The position numbers and the translations under genes are program-made. Of a stretch of DNA of 64,000 nt, positions 17,884 through 27,024 are shown piece by piece. Source of the DNA: DSPP01 sp964607165 (GTDB lineage Bacteria; Zixibacteria; MSB-5A5; DSPP01); the NCBI GenBank assembly GCA_964607165.1, contig CAZSIT010000003.1, forward strand, positions 128,667 through 192,666. The letters are read 5' to 3'. Every line of letters begins with the position of its first letter. Position 1 is the first letter of the stretch. Below the pieces are notes generated by a model, which saw only the letters and a program-made list of their open reading frames with translations, had not been told where the DNA came from and made no database searches.

Positions 17884-18998
17884 AAATCGGCATCGTCTGC
17901 TATCCCGTTCCCGGCGGTTCCGGAGCTGTGGCCAGCGAACTCGGAATAAGTTTGGCCAAGCGGGGGCACGAGGTACACTTTTTGAGCTATGCCCGGCCTT
18001 TCCGGCTTTCCGGTTACTACGAAAACCTTTTTTATCACGAGGTGGAGGTTACCAATTACCCCCTCTTTAAGCACCCGCCCTACACGTTGACCTTGGCGGC
18101 TAAGATCGCCTCGGTGGCCGAAAAGTGGAAGTTGGATGTCGTCCACGTCCATTACGCCATCCCCCACGCCGCTTCCGCTTTTCTGGCCAAGCAGATTATG
18201 GCCACCCAGCTCCCCAAAATTATCACCACCCTGCACGGCACCGACATTACCCTGGTCGGAATTGACCAGTCCTTTTTCGACGTCACCCGCTTTTCCATTA
18301 TGGCTTCCGACGGCATCACCGCCATCTCCAATTTTTTGGCCCGCAAAACGAAAGAGGAGTTTGTCATCACCCGGCCGATTGAGGTGATTCCAAATTTCGT
18401 CGATACCAACCGCTTTTCAACCAGCAATCCGGTCTGCCAGCGCAACCATTTTGCCCTCCCGGAAGAGAAAATCATCATCCATCTTTCCAATTTCCGCCCG
18501 GTCAAGCGGATTGGGGACGTTATCGAGGTTTTCCGCCGCATCCTTGCCAAAATTCCGGCACGGCTTCTTCTGATAGGGGACGGCCCGGAGAGCGCCCGTG
18601 CCCAGAGTCTGGTTGAAGAGTATCGGCTGGAAAAGCAGGTTCTTTTTTTAGGCCAGCAGGAATACGTGGAAAATCTTTTGTGTTTGGGCGACCTGTTTCT
18701 ATTGCCCAGTGAGCAGGAAGGTTTCGGCCTGGCGGCTCTGGAAGCGATGTCTTCCGGCGTCCCCGCTATTGCCACCCGGGTCGGCGGGCTGCCGGAGGTG
18801 GTCAAATCAGGGGAAAACGGCTTTCTTTGCGAAGTCGGCGACGTGGAGGGAATGGCGGCACGGGCAATCGAAATTCTTTCCGGCCCGAACGGAGCGCTTT
18901 TCAAAAGCAAAGCCCGCCAGAGTGCCGTAGAACTTTTCGATTCCGAAAAAATAATCCCCCGCTACGAGGCGTATTACGAAAAGATTTTGCAGCAATGA
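17880..18998 (+). CDS. bshA: N-acetyl-alpha-D-glucosaminyl L-malate synthase BshA
   Basis: 372-residue GT4-type glycosyltransferase. The N-terminal GIVCYPVPGGSGAVASELG and HVHYAIPHAASAFLAKQ blocks are specific to BshA. The donor site reads SEQEGFGLAALEAMSSGVPA (about residues 277-296), with the E-x7-E pattern. It joins UDP-GlcNAc and L-malate, the first step of bacillithiol synthesis, in the cytoplasm. The start is GTG 17880, overlapping the bshC stop; the stop overlaps the bshB1 ATG (ATGA). Gene order C-A-B1 gives a complete pathway in one transcript. Confidence 0.95.
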   Translation: MKIGIVCYPVPGGSGAVASELGISLAKRGHEVHFLSYARPFRLSGYYENLFYHEVEVTNYPLFKHPPYTLTLAAKIASVAEKWKLDVVHVHYAIPHAASAFLAKQIMATQLPKIITTLHGTDITLVGIDQSFFDVTRFSIMASDGITAISNFLARKTKEEFVITRPIEVIPNFVDTNRFSTSNPVCQRNHFALPEEKIIIHLSNFRPVKRIGDVIEVFRRILAKIPARLLLIGDGPESARAQSLVEEYRLEKQVLFLGQQEYVENLLCLGDLFLLPSEQEGFGLAALEAMSSGVPAIATRVGGLPEVVKSGENGFLCEVGDVEGMAARAIEILSGPNGALFKSKARQSAVELFDSEKIIPRYEAYYEKILQQ

Positions 18999-19747
18999 AA
19001 AAGACGCACCCTATGAAAAGAAAGGGAAAAATGGCTGATAAATTGGACGTTTTAGTTTTAGCGGCGCACCGCGACGACATCGAAATCACCTGCGGCGGCA
19101 CGGTTATCAAGCTGGTCGATTTGGGCTACAAAGTCGGCATTGTCGATTTCACCCAGGGGGAGATGGGGACTAAAGGGACGGAGATTGACCGGGCGAAAGA
19201 AGCGGAAGCCGCCGCCAAGGTGATGGGTATTGCCGTGCGCGAAAACTTAAAAATGCCTGATTCCGGCCTGGAACCGACCCGCGAAAACAAGCTGAAAGTG
19301 GCGGAAGTTATACGCAAATACAAACCCCATCTTTTGATTTTACCTTACTGGGAACAGCGCCATCCCGACCATGCGATGTGCCCCAAAATCTCCTGGGATG
19401 CCGCCTTTTTTTCCGGGCTTAAAAAGATGTCCATTCCGGGGGAGCCGCACCGGCCGTTTAAAATCATCTATTCGACCTCTTTTTTCGACCTCCGGCACTC
19501 TTTCATCGTCGATATCACCAACCAGTTTGAGAGAAAGGCAAAAGCGGTGGCCTGCTATCAATCGCAGTTTGACGAAACTCCAGAAGCAAAGGAAATTTTT
19601 CCCCCTGCCCGGAATATCTTCCAGTTTATGGACGTTCAAGCGCGGGCCCTCGGCTACAAAATCGGCAAACGCTACGGGGAGGCTTTTTACACCAAAGAAA
19701 TCACCGAAGTGGAAGATCCAATGAAACTGACCGTAAAATCGATTTAG
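18995..19747 (+). CDS. bshB1: Bacillithiol biosynthesis deacetylase BshB1
   Basis: About 250 residues from ATG 18995, which overlaps the bshA stop. In-frame ATGs at 19013 and 19031 are alternatives, the latter giving MADKLDVLVLAAHRDD. It is a LmbE/PIG-L deacetylase: AAHRDDIEITCGGT provides the zinc His/Asp/Asp (the usual AAHPDD with Pro to Arg) and the second His lies in RHPDHAMC. SIPGEPHRP and YSTSFFDLRHSFIVDI fit the BshB1 subgroup. It removes acetyl from GlcNAc-malate, the middle bacillithiol step. It is the last gene of the operon and is followed by REP-like hairpins. Confidence 0.93.
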   Translation: MKKTHPMKRKGKMADKLDVLVLAAHRDDIEITCGGTVIKLVDLGYKVGIVDFTQGEMGTKGTEIDRAKEAEAAAKVMGIAVRENLKMPDSGLEPTRENKLKVAEVIRKYKPHLLILPYWEQRHPDHAMCPKISWDAAFFSGLKKMSIPGEPHRPFKIIYSTSFFDLRHSFIVDITNQFERKAKAVACYQSQFDETPEAKEIFPPARNIFQFMDVQARALGYKIGKRYGEAFYTKEITEVEDPMKLTVKSI

Positions 19748-19765
19748 TTGGTTTTTGTGTTTTCC

Positions 19766-19828
19766 GTAGGGGCGAACCTCGTGTTCGCCCTTTTTCATTT
19801 TCGTAGGGGCAGCCCCCCGTGGCTGCGC
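19766..19828 (+). repeat. Two tandem GTAGGGGC palindromes (REP-like)
   Basis: Two direct copies of a GTAGGGGC-headed hairpin: 19766-19790 (GGGCGAAC...GTTCGCCC) and 19803-19828 (GGGGCAGCC...GGCTGC). They lie between bshB1 and the tRNA-Sec gene and may end the upstream transcript. Same family as copies at 50845, 62308, 62698 and 63467. Confidence 0.8.
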
Positions 19829-19885
19829 TTTTTCAACCAACCACATCGGTTTCAAATTGAAAACCTTTCCACTATATTAACCCCC

Positions 19886-19978
19886 GGAAGCGGATGGGAT
19901 CTGGTGGTCCTCGCGGACTTCAAATCCGCTGGCGGCGGTTTAAAGCCGGTGCGGTGGGTTCGATTCCCACCCCTTCCG
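19886..19978 (+). tRNA. selC: tRNA-Sec (anticodon TCA)
   Basis: A 93-nt tRNA-Sec fold can be drawn. It has a six-pair D stem (GGGATC/GGTCCT with loop TGGT), a perfect anticodon stem GCGGA/TCCGC around loop CTTCAAA (anticodon TCA at 19920-19922), a long variable arm, T arm GTGGG-TTCGATT-CCCAC and discriminator G. CCA is not encoded. The acceptor stem pairs GGAAGCG with CCCTTCC and contains one C-C mismatch at the sixth pair. A TATATT hexamer at 19873 could be its -10 box. It carries selenocysteine to UGA codons and lies 7 nt before selA. Confidence 0.93.
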
Positions 19979-19985
19979 CTAAAAT

Positions 19986-21338
19986 ATGACCAAACTTTCC
20001 GTTCTCCCGAGCATCGAAAAACTAACCGAAAATCCGGCCTTCGCTCCTTTTGTCCAATCCCTTTCCCGCCCACTGGTGGTGGAAACCATACGCGCTGTGG
20101 TCGCCGATTTCCGCGAAAAAGTGAAAAGAGGGGAAAGTTTTGAAGAAACAGATTTGATTGAGGCCGCCATTGTTCGTCTAAGAGAAAAGGAACGCCGCTC
20201 CCTTACCAAAGTCATCAACGCCACCGGCGTCATCCTGTACACCAATTTGGGACGCGCTCCGTTATCCCGCTCTTCTTTGGAGAAAGCCGCGGGGTTGCTT
20301 TCCGGCTACGTCAACTTGGAGCTCGATTTGGCAACGGGGGAGAGGGGAGGGCGGGGGGCATTTGTTGAAGAGCTTTTATGCCTGCTTTCCGGCGCAGAAG
20401 CGGCCTTAGTGGTAAACAACAACGCTTCTGCTTTATATTTGTCTCTTTCCGTTCTGGCCAAGGGACGCGAAGTGGTAATTTCCCGCGGCGAACTGGTGCA
20501 AATCGGAGGCGGCTTCAAAATCCCGGAAATTCTCGGAGAATCCGGCGCCATTCTCAAAGAAGTAGGCACGACTAACTGCACGGTTTTGGCAGATTATGAA
20601 AAGGCTATCAACGAAAAAACTGCTCTGATTCTGAAAGTCCACACCTCCAATTTCAAACAAATTGGCTTTGTCGAATCGGTATCGCCTGCTGATTTGGCGG
20701 CTATTGCTCGAAAGAAGAATATTCTTTTTGTTGAAGACTTGGGTTCGGGAGCATTCGTTCCTACCGAACGGTTTGGCTTGCCGCGCGAGCCTTTGGTTTC
20801 TTCCGCCCTGGAGGGCGGTTGCGATTTGGTCACTTTTTCGGGAGACAAACTTTTGGCCGGGCCGCAGGCAGGTATAGCTGTCGGTAAAAAAGAGGTTGTC
20901 AACCGGTTGAAACGCTCCCCGCTTTTCCGAGCCTTGCGGGTAGATAAGCTGCAATTTTTCTTATTGGCGGAAGCCTTAAAGTATTACTTGAACCGGGAAG
21001 AAACTATAGAACTGCCTGCCTATCGACTGCTCGCAGCATCATTGAATGACTTGGAAAAACGAACCAAAAAATTAGCGGAGATTTTCAAGAAGGAAGGAAT
21101 CGAAGCCATCCCCACAGAAAGTCAAGTGGGCGGAGGTGCTTTGCCCGAGGAGATGTTGCTGTCCTGGGGAGTGACCCTGCCGGAAATTTATTCGGCTGCT
21201 ATTTGGGAAGAAAAGCTTCGCGCAGCCACGCCGCCGGTGATTGGCAAAATCACTAAAGACCGTTTCATCCTCGATTTGCGAGCCGTTTTTCCAGATGATG
21301 ATGATGTTTTGGTCTCTATTCTCAAATCTGTACTCTAA
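19986..21338 (+). CDS. selA: L-seryl-tRNA(Sec) selenium transferase SelA
   Basis: 450 residues, normal for bacterial SelA. Family features: INATGVILYTNLGRAPLS (about residues 76-93), the glycine-rich GERGGRGAFVEELLC, NNNASALYL, and the PLP lysine in TFSGDKLLAGPQAG (about residue 288). It converts Ser-tRNA(Sec) to selenocysteinyl-tRNA using selenophosphate. The ATG at 19986 lies 7 nt after the tRNA-Sec 3' end with no ribosome site, so it may be translated as a nearly leaderless message after tRNA processing. The stop overlaps the selB ATG (TAATG). Confidence 0.97.
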   Translation: MTKLSVLPSIEKLTENPAFAPFVQSLSRPLVVETIRAVVADFREKVKRGESFEETDLIEAAIVRLREKERRSLTKVINATGVILYTNLGRAPLSRSSLEKAAGLLSGYVNLELDLATGERGGRGAFVEELLCLLSGAEAALVVNNNASALYLSLSVLAKGREVVISRGELVQIGGGFKIPEILGESGAILKEVGTTNCTVLADYEKAINEKTALILKVHTSNFKQIGFVESVSPADLAAIARKKNILFVEDLGSGAFVPTERFGLPREPLVSSALEGGCDLVTFSGDKLLAGPQAGIAVGKKEVVNRLKRSPLFRALRVDKLQFFLLAEALKYYLNREETIELPAYRLLAASLNDLEKRTKKLAEIFKKEGIEAIPTESQVGGGALPEEMLLSWGVTLPEIYSAAIWEEKLRAATPPVIGKITKDRFILDLRAVFPDDDDVLVSILKSVL

Positions 21339-23197
21339 TGTTCGTCCTTGGCACCGCCGGCCACGTTGACCACGGCAAATCCACTCTTGTTACCGCGCTT
21401 TCGGGCATAAACCCAGACCGTCTGCCGGAGGAAAAAGAACGCGGAATGACCATCGATTTGGGCTTCGCCTGGTTTTCGCTGCCGGAAGTAGGCGAAGTCG
21501 GCATCGTCGATGTCCCCGGCCACGAACGCTTCGTCAAAAATATGATAGCAGGCGCCGGTGGCATCGACGCCGTTTTGTTTGTGGTCGCTGCCGACGATGG
21601 CTGGATGCCGCAGTCTCAAGAGCATCTCGAAATTTTAGAGTTCCTTGGGGTTTCAGCCGGTATCATAGTTCTGACCAAAACCGATTTTGCCACACCCGAC
21701 TGGGCGGAGCTGGTTGAGCAGGATATTCGCTCCAAGCTGGCCGGAACTTTTCTGGCAAAAGCCCCGATTATTCGAACACTGGCCGCTGAAGGAGCCGGGA
21801 TTCCAGAACTAAAAGCTGAAATTGGGAGGGTGCTCAAATCTATTTCTTCTCGTCACGATACGGATAAACCACGATTATTCGTCGACCGTGTTTTCACTCT
21901 TACCGGCAAGGGAACTGTGGTTACCGGTACCCTGACGGGCGGCAGTTTCCGCCGCGGTGAAAGAGTAGAAATTTTGCCCCAGAAAAAGGAAGCCCGCATT
22001 CGCACCTTGCAGACACATAAAAAAGAAATAGAAATAGGCCAGCCGGGCAGCCGCCTGGCTCTGAATTTGGCTGATGTTGAGAAAGAAAATCTTTCGCGAG
22101 GCAATGTTCTGGTTCGCCCCAATGCCGAGGTTCTAACTTCTCGTATCGCTACTCGTGTAAAAGTTTTGCCCCATTCCCGTTTTGGTCTAAAAGATGGCCA
22201 GAAATATCTTTTCATCTTGGGCACGCAGGAAGTTTTGGGATACGTTTCCTTATTTGATAAAAAAGAAATAGCTCCCGGGCAGGAAGATTGGGTCATTTTC
22301 CGCTTTTCAGAACCGATTTGCGCCTATTCTCTTGACCGTTTCATCGTCCGCTTGCCTTCTCCCGCTTTAACCTTGGGAGGCGGCAAGGTTTACGACCCTT
22401 TCTTTTCTTTGCCGGCGCGAAAAGAGGTGGAGCATCGATTAGCCACGCTCCTTGATGAGATTCCTGCAGCTTGGATTACTTATCGCCTATCCCAAGCTTT
22501 TTCGCTTACATCTTCCGAGCTAGAACTGGCTCACTTTTTCAGCACCACTGAATTGCAAAAAGCTTTGGAGGACTTGCAAGCAGAAGGCCAGCTGGAAAAG
22601 TTGGGGGAAAAATTGGTTGCTCAAGAAGTCTTGGAAGAAAAACTTTCTCGTTTGAAAAAAGAAGTCGCCAATTATCACCAACGCTTTCCTCACCGCCCCG
22701 GCCTGCGAGTGGCCGAAACGGGTCAACTTATGAAAGTTTCAGAAGAAGAGGGTTTGTTAGTTTGTGATTTTTTAGTTTCTAAAGGGGGCTATAAAAAACA
22801 GGGTCCCTTTATTTCCGAGCTTAAATTTGCGTCCGGCTTAACCGATTTCCAAAAAAATATCGCCCGAAGTCTTTTGGAACGGTTGACTTTTGCCCGTCAA
22901 AAAGAAGGCGCAAATGGTGGAGTTGTAAATTCCGAAGAGGAAAATGAAGTTCTGCATTTTCTGCTACATTCCGGCCAGATGGTCGAGGTCTCCAGCGACT
23001 TTTTTCTGCCCAAAGATGATTTTGACGCAATTACCGGACAGATTAAAGAATTAATAAGTGCGGAAGGTAAAGCCTCAGCCGGTCGGGTGCGCGATTTTTT
23101 GGGCGCCTCCCGCAAATTTGTAATTCCCCTTCTTGAAAAAATGGATTCCCTGGGCATTACCCGCCGGGTGGGAGATGAAAGAGTGCTGGCGGAATGA
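21338..23197 (+). CDS. selB: Selenocysteine-specific translation elongation factor SelB
   Basis: 619 residues. GTPase motifs are clear: GTAGHVDHGKST (residues 6-17), DLGFAW switch region, VDVPGHERF and TKTD. They are followed by EF-Tu-like domains 2 and 3 and a C-terminal winged-helix region (domain 4, about residues 440-619) that binds the SECIS hairpin. It delivers Sec-tRNA to UGA codons. It is coupled to selA (TAATG) and overlaps the downstream amidohydrolase (ATGA). No selD and no selenoprotein gene is visible in the window. Confidence 0.97.
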   Translation: MFVLGTAGHVDHGKSTLVTALSGINPDRLPEEKERGMTIDLGFAWFSLPEVGEVGIVDVPGHERFVKNMIAGAGGIDAVLFVVAADDGWMPQSQEHLEILEFLGVSAGIIVLTKTDFATPDWAELVEQDIRSKLAGTFLAKAPIIRTLAAEGAGIPELKAEIGRVLKSISSRHDTDKPRLFVDRVFTLTGKGTVVTGTLTGGSFRRGERVEILPQKKEARIRTLQTHKKEIEIGQPGSRLALNLADVEKENLSRGNVLVRPNAEVLTSRIATRVKVLPHSRFGLKDGQKYLFILGTQEVLGYVSLFDKKEIAPGQEDWVIFRFSEPICAYSLDRFIVRLPSPALTLGGGKVYDPFFSLPARKEVEHRLATLLDEIPAAWITYRLSQAFSLTSSELELAHFFSTTELQKALEDLQAEGQLEKLGEKLVAQEVLEEKLSRLKKEVANYHQRFPHRPGLRVAETGQLMKVSEEEGLLVCDFLVSKGGYKKQGPFISELKFASGLTDFQKNIARSLLERLTFARQKEGANGGVVNSEEENEVLHFLLHSGQMVEVSSDFFLPKDDFDAITGQIKELISAEGKASAGRVRDFLGASRKFVIPLLEKMDSLGITRRVGDERVLAE

Positions 23198-24795
23198 AAA
23201 CCGTATTTGTCAACGGCAACGTTTACACTCTCGACCGCCGGCTGCCTAAAGTTCAGGCGTTAATCGTCGAAGGCGGCAAAATCATTTTTGCTGGGAAATC
23301 GGGAGATGCTAAAAAGCTTAAGAGGCGGGGGGATGAAATTTTCGATTTGAAAGGCCATGCCGTTATTCCCGGTTTGGTGGATTGCCACGTCCATTTGGTT
23401 TACTGGGCCGAGACCCGTTCCCGTTTGGCTTTGGACAATGCCCTTTCGGTTTCAGAGATTCAAAAAAAGGTAGCAGCTTTTAAAAAAAGGATTCCAAAGG
23501 GAGGATGGCTCTTTGGCCGCGGTTTTGACAAAAACCTTTGGCCGGCAGGGGAAATGGTTGATAAAAAGGCCCTGGATGCCGTTTGCCAAGATATTCCAAT
23601 AATACTTACAAGCAAAGATGAGCATTGCCTTTGGCTCAATTCAGCCGCTCTAACAGAAGTCGGCATTTGTTCTTCGACTTCCGACCCGGCCGGCGGTCGC
23701 ATGGTACGCTATGAGAATTCACAAAAGCCGACCGGCTATCTTTTGGAAACCGCCTGCCACTTGGTTTACGAGTATCTCGACCACGAGCAAAAAAAACCGA
23801 ATATGGAAAAGATTGTCCGGTCGGCACAGAAAGAAGCTTGGAAAAACGGTGTCACCGGTGTGCATGCTTTGCCAGACCCTGGTTTTGAAAAATCGTTTGC
23901 CTTGCTTGAATGGATGACGCGAGAGGAAAAACTTAAACTTCGCGTCTTGATGTATATACCCGAAAAACGGCTCGAGTGGGCTATGGAGTTAGGTCTGCAG
24001 TCCGGTTTCGGCAACGATTTTTTCAAAATTGGCGGGGTGAAAATTTTTGCCGATGGTACGCTTGGCTCCCAAACCGCTTTACTTTTTGAGCCGTACGCAG
24101 GAAGCTCCAATACCGGCGTGGAAGTCGCCTCGCAGGAGCATCTTCAAAAACAGGTCAAGAAAGCGGCGGAAGCCGGATTGGCCTGCGCCATTCATGCCAT
24201 CGGAGATAAAGCAGCATCTTACGCCCTTGAAAGTTTTGGAAAAGCTCTGCCCATTCATAACGGGAAACTGCGGCAGCGGATTGAGCATATTCAACTTTTG
24301 CGCAATGAAGACTTGCCCAAGTTTAGAAAATATCGCGTGGCCGCCTCGATGCAGCCGGTCCACGCTACCTCGGATAGACAAATAGCGGATAAATACTGGG
24401 GTGCGCGCTGTCAGAACGCTTATCCCTGGCGGTCACTTTTGAAAAGTGGCGCTTTACTTGCCTTTGGCTCTGACGCCCCAATTGAGCCGCTTGAACCCTT
24501 GGCCGGGATTTATGCGGCGGTTTGTCGTAAGAAGCCGAGCGAAGAGAAAAGTTGGTTTCCCGAGCAAAAAATCTCTGTTAGCGAGGCGATTCGAGCCTAC
24601 ACAGTCAATCCAGCTGTTCTTTCGGGCGATGAGAAGCGTCGAGGAACGCTTTCGGTTGGCAAATTGGCGGATTTTGTGGTGCTTTCCGAAGACCCTTTCA
24701 AGATTGCTCCCGAAAAACTTTCTTCATTGGAAGCTTTGGCTACAGTAGTCGGAGGAGAAGTCGTCTATTCTGCCGCTTCTGCTCAACTGGGGTAA
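23194..24795 (+). CDS. YtcJ-like metal-dependent amidohydrolase
   Basis: 533 residues of the amidohydrolase family 3 (YtcJ-like) type. Metal ligands are in DCHVHLV (residues ~63-69); later family blocks are ADGTLGSQTALLFEPY, CAIHAIGDKA, IEHIQLL and FGSDAPIEPLEP. These hydrolases cleave amide-type bonds in unknown small molecules. It is unrelated in function to selenium but overlaps selB by 4 nt (ATGA), so it is part of the selA-selB transcript. It ends just before a possible promoter at 24799. Confidence 0.88.
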   Translation: MKTVFVNGNVYTLDRRLPKVQALIVEGGKIIFAGKSGDAKKLKRRGDEIFDLKGHAVIPGLVDCHVHLVYWAETRSRLALDNALSVSEIQKKVAAFKKRIPKGGWLFGRGFDKNLWPAGEMVDKKALDAVCQDIPIILTSKDEHCLWLNSAALTEVGICSSTSDPAGGRMVRYENSQKPTGYLLETACHLVYEYLDHEQKKPNMEKIVRSAQKEAWKNGVTGVHALPDPGFEKSFALLEWMTREEKLKLRVLMYIPEKRLEWAMELGLQSGFGNDFFKIGGVKIFADGTLGSQTALLFEPYAGSSNTGVEVASQEHLQKQVKKAAEAGLACAIHAIGDKAASYALESFGKALPIHNGKLRQRIEHIQLLRNEDLPKFRKYRVAASMQPVHATSDRQIADKYWGARCQNAYPWRSLLKSGALLAFGSDAPIEPLEPLAGIYAAVCRKKPSEEKSWFPEQKISVSEAIRAYTVNPAVLSGDEKRRGTLSVGKLADFVVLSEDPFKIAPEKLSSLEALATVVGGEVVYSAASAQLG

Positions 24796-24798
24796 TAA

Positions 24799-24827
24799 TT
24801 GACAAACCCCAAGTTGGGTGTTAGCTT
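24799..24827 (+). promoter_or_regulatory. Possible sigma-70 promoter for the NfeD operon
   Basis: TTGACA at 24799-24804, a 17-nt spacer, then TAGCTT at 24822-24827. The -35 is perfect and the -10 is poor. CAACTGGGG just upstream and CCCCAAGTTG inside the spacer form an inverted repeat around the -35, which could be a terminator of the previous gene or an operator. Confidence 0.35.
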
Positions 24828-24837
24828 GAAAACGGTG

Positions 24838-26148
24838 ATGCTTATGCAAAAAACTTTGCGTTTAGCCATATTTACTGCCCTACTTTTTAGCTCTTTGGTT
24901 TTGGCACAAGAACGCACGGTTGAGGTTTTGACGATCGAATCGGCCATCACGCCAATTACTGTCAAACTTATTCAACGGGCAGTGGAGAGAGCAACCGATG
25001 ATGGTGCGGAAGCGCTGGTCATTCAGCTCAACACGCCCGGCGGGCTGGTGGCTTCCACGTGGAAAATAAATTCTATTCTGTTGAATGCGGACATTCCGGT
25101 TGTAGTTTACGTTGCCCCTTCCGGCGCGCGGGCCGCTTCGGCCGGGATGTTCATCACCTACGCCGCCCATATTGCCGCAATGGCCTCCGGCACCAGCATC
25201 GGCGCTGCTCATCCGGTGGAAGGAGGCGGCGGCAAAATGGACTCCACAATGTCGGAAAAAGTTACCAACGACGCCGTGGCCAACGTCCGGTCCGCTGCCG
25301 TCAAGCGTGGGCGTAACGCCGACTGGGCCGAACAGGCGGTGCGGAAATCAGTCTCCATTCCGGAATACGAGGCCTTAAAGCTTCACGTCATCGACTTGGT
25401 GGCGGATAATCTTCCGCAGCTTTTGGAAAAAATAGACGGCCGAAAAGTGCGGCTTCCGCTGGGGGAACGGATTTTAAAAACCAAGGATGCCCAAATCGTT
25501 CATATTCGAATCAACGCCTTTGACCGGATTCTGGAAGTTATCGTAGATCCAACTATCGCCTATGTTCTGATGACCATCGGACTTTTGGGGCTCTACTTTG
25601 AGTTTTCCAATCCCGGCACGGTCTTGCCGGGCGTTATTGGCGGCATCTGTTTGATTCTGGCTTTCTTTGCTTTTCAGGCCTTGCCGATAAACTTTGCCGG
25701 CGTTTTGCTCATTCTCTTGGCGATGCTGCTTTTCATTCTGGACATCAAGTTCCCGACACATGGCGCTTTGACCACCGGCGGCATCGTGGCGATGTTCTTG
25801 GGCTCGATTATGCTCATCAATTCCTCCGCGCCCTATATGAAAATTTCGCTTTCCGTTATTATTTCCACGGTTGGCGCCACTGCCGCTTTCTTTATTTTCG
25901 CGGTTGGCGCTGGCCTGCGCGCTCAGAAATTGCGGGCAACCACCGGTCTGGAGGGAATGATTGGCCAAATAGCTGTGGCGGCTGAACCGTTGGCGCCGGA
26001 AGGGCTGGTGAAAGTGGCCGGAGAAATCTGGCGGGCACGGCTGGCTCCCGCCGCCAAAGAAGGAGGTCTGGAAAAGGTGAGCCCCAACGAAAAAGTGAAA
26101 GTGGTCGGCGTCGAGAATCTGACCCTTTTAGTTTCCAGGGAAAAGTAA
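24838..26148 (+). CDS. NfeD-family membrane serine protease (ClpP-like)
   Basis: About 436 residues from ATG 24838 (ATG 24844 also possible; TTG 24799 would overlap the promoter). A signal peptide or anchor is followed by a ClpP-like protease domain (about residues 25-200) with LNTPGGLVASTW, the nucleophile region APSGARAASAGMFI and the Lys region KMDSTMSEKVTNDA. Four or five transmembrane helices (about 230-370) and a C-terminal OB-fold NfeD domain (about 375-436) complete the long form. Such proteases are encoded next to stomatin-like proteins and cut membrane partners; here a slipin gene follows 41 nt later. Confidence 0.9.
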   Translation: MLMQKTLRLAIFTALLFSSLVLAQERTVEVLTIESAITPITVKLIQRAVERATDDGAEALVIQLNTPGGLVASTWKINSILLNADIPVVVYVAPSGARAASAGMFITYAAHIAAMASGTSIGAAHPVEGGGGKMDSTMSEKVTNDAVANVRSAAVKRGRNADWAEQAVRKSVSIPEYEALKLHVIDLVADNLPQLLEKIDGRKVRLPLGERILKTKDAQIVHIRINAFDRILEVIVDPTIAYVLMTIGLLGLYFEFSNPGTVLPGVIGGICLILAFFAFQALPINFAGVLLILLAMLLFILDIKFPTHGALTTGGIVAMFLGSIMLINSSAPYMKISLSVIISTVGATAAFFIFAVGAGLRAQKLRATTGLEGMIGQIAVAAEPLAPEGLVKVAGEIWRARLAPAAKEGGLEKVSPNEKVKVVGVENLTLLVSREK

Positions 26149-26189
26149 GCATGGACGTTTTAAAATGACAAACCATTCGAGGAGGGAAA

Positions 26190-26951
26190 ATGCTGCCGTT
26201 TAGCACCAGCGCTATGGTCCTTGTTCTTATCGGACTTTTCATTCTGTTCAACGCCATCCGCATTCTGCGGGAATATGAGCGGGGAATCATTTTCCGGCTC
26301 GGCCGTTTAATCGGCTCCAAGGGGCCGGGGTTGATTCTTTTGATTCCGATTGTCGACAAAATGGTGAAAATATCTTTGCGCACGGTGACGATGGACGTCC
26401 CGTCGCAAGACGTAATCACCCGCGACAACGTTACCGTGAAAGTGAACGCGGTAATCTATTTCCGGGTGATGGACCCATCCAAGGCGGTGGTGCAGGTGGA
26501 AGATTTTCTCTACGCCACCTCGCAAATTTCACAGACCACCTTGCGCTCGGTTTTGGGCCAGGCGGAACTGGATGATTTGCTGTCGAATCGGGAAAAAATC
26601 AACCAGGAGCTCACGAAAATCATCGACGCCCAGACCGAGCCCTGGGGAATCAAAGTTTCAGTGGTAGAAGTTAAGAACGTCGATTTGCCGCAGGAAATGC
26701 AACGGGCCATCGCGCGGCAGGCGGAAGCGGAACGGGAACGCCGCGCCAAAGTCATCCACGCCGAAGGGGAACTGCAAGCTTCCTACAAGCTGGCCGAGGC
26801 GGCAGCCATTATCGGGAAGGAACCCGCGGCCATTACCCTGCGGTTTTTGTCCACGCTGGTGGAAATTGGAGCAGACAAAAACTCCACCATCGTTTTTCCT
26901 TTGCCGATCGACCTGCTTACTCCCTTTTTAAAACAGGCAGAGAAGAAATAG
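26190..26951 (+). CDS. Slipin/stomatin-like SPFH membrane protein
   Basis: 253 residues: one N-terminal transmembrane helix (about residues 8-24), then an SPFH/Band 7 domain (EYERGIIFRLGRLIGSKGPG, TMDVPSQDVITRDNVTVKVN, ATSQISQTTLRSVLGQAELD) and a charged helical C-terminus (QAEAERERRAKVIHAEGELQ). This is the bacterial slipin that pairs with NfeD proteases in membrane-quality or lipid-domain functions. GAGGAGGGAAA precedes the ATG. It is closed by a strong hairpin terminator. Confidence 0.93.
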   Translation: MLPFSTSAMVLVLIGLFILFNAIRILREYERGIIFRLGRLIGSKGPGLILLIPIVDKMVKISLRTVTMDVPSQDVITRDNVTVKVNAVIYFRVMDPSKAVVQVEDFLYATSQISQTTLRSVLGQAELDDLLSNREKINQELTKIIDAQTEPWGIKVSVVEVKNVDLPQEMQRAIARQAEAERERRAKVIHAEGELQASYKLAEAAAIIGKEPAAITLRFLSTLVEIGADKNSTIVFPLPIDLLTPFLKQAEKK

Positions 26952-26973
26952 GCCAAAGTTATCCATACAGCGA

Positions 26974-27009
26974 AGAGGTTAAAGTATGACTTTAACCTCT
27001 TTTTATTTT
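26974..27009 (+). terminator. Intrinsic terminator after the slipin gene
   Basis: A 12-bp stem, AGAGGTTAAAG pairing with CTTTAACCTCT around a TATGA loop, followed by TTTTATTTT. It is positioned 22 nt after the slipin stop. Confidence 0.9.
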
Positions 27010-27024
27010 CGAGTCAACTTTCAG

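Noticed and set aside
19748..20143. A 131-residue ORF running through the REP-like units and tRNA-Sec
   Set aside because: It overlaps a tRNA gene and selA and its sequence is translated palindromes.
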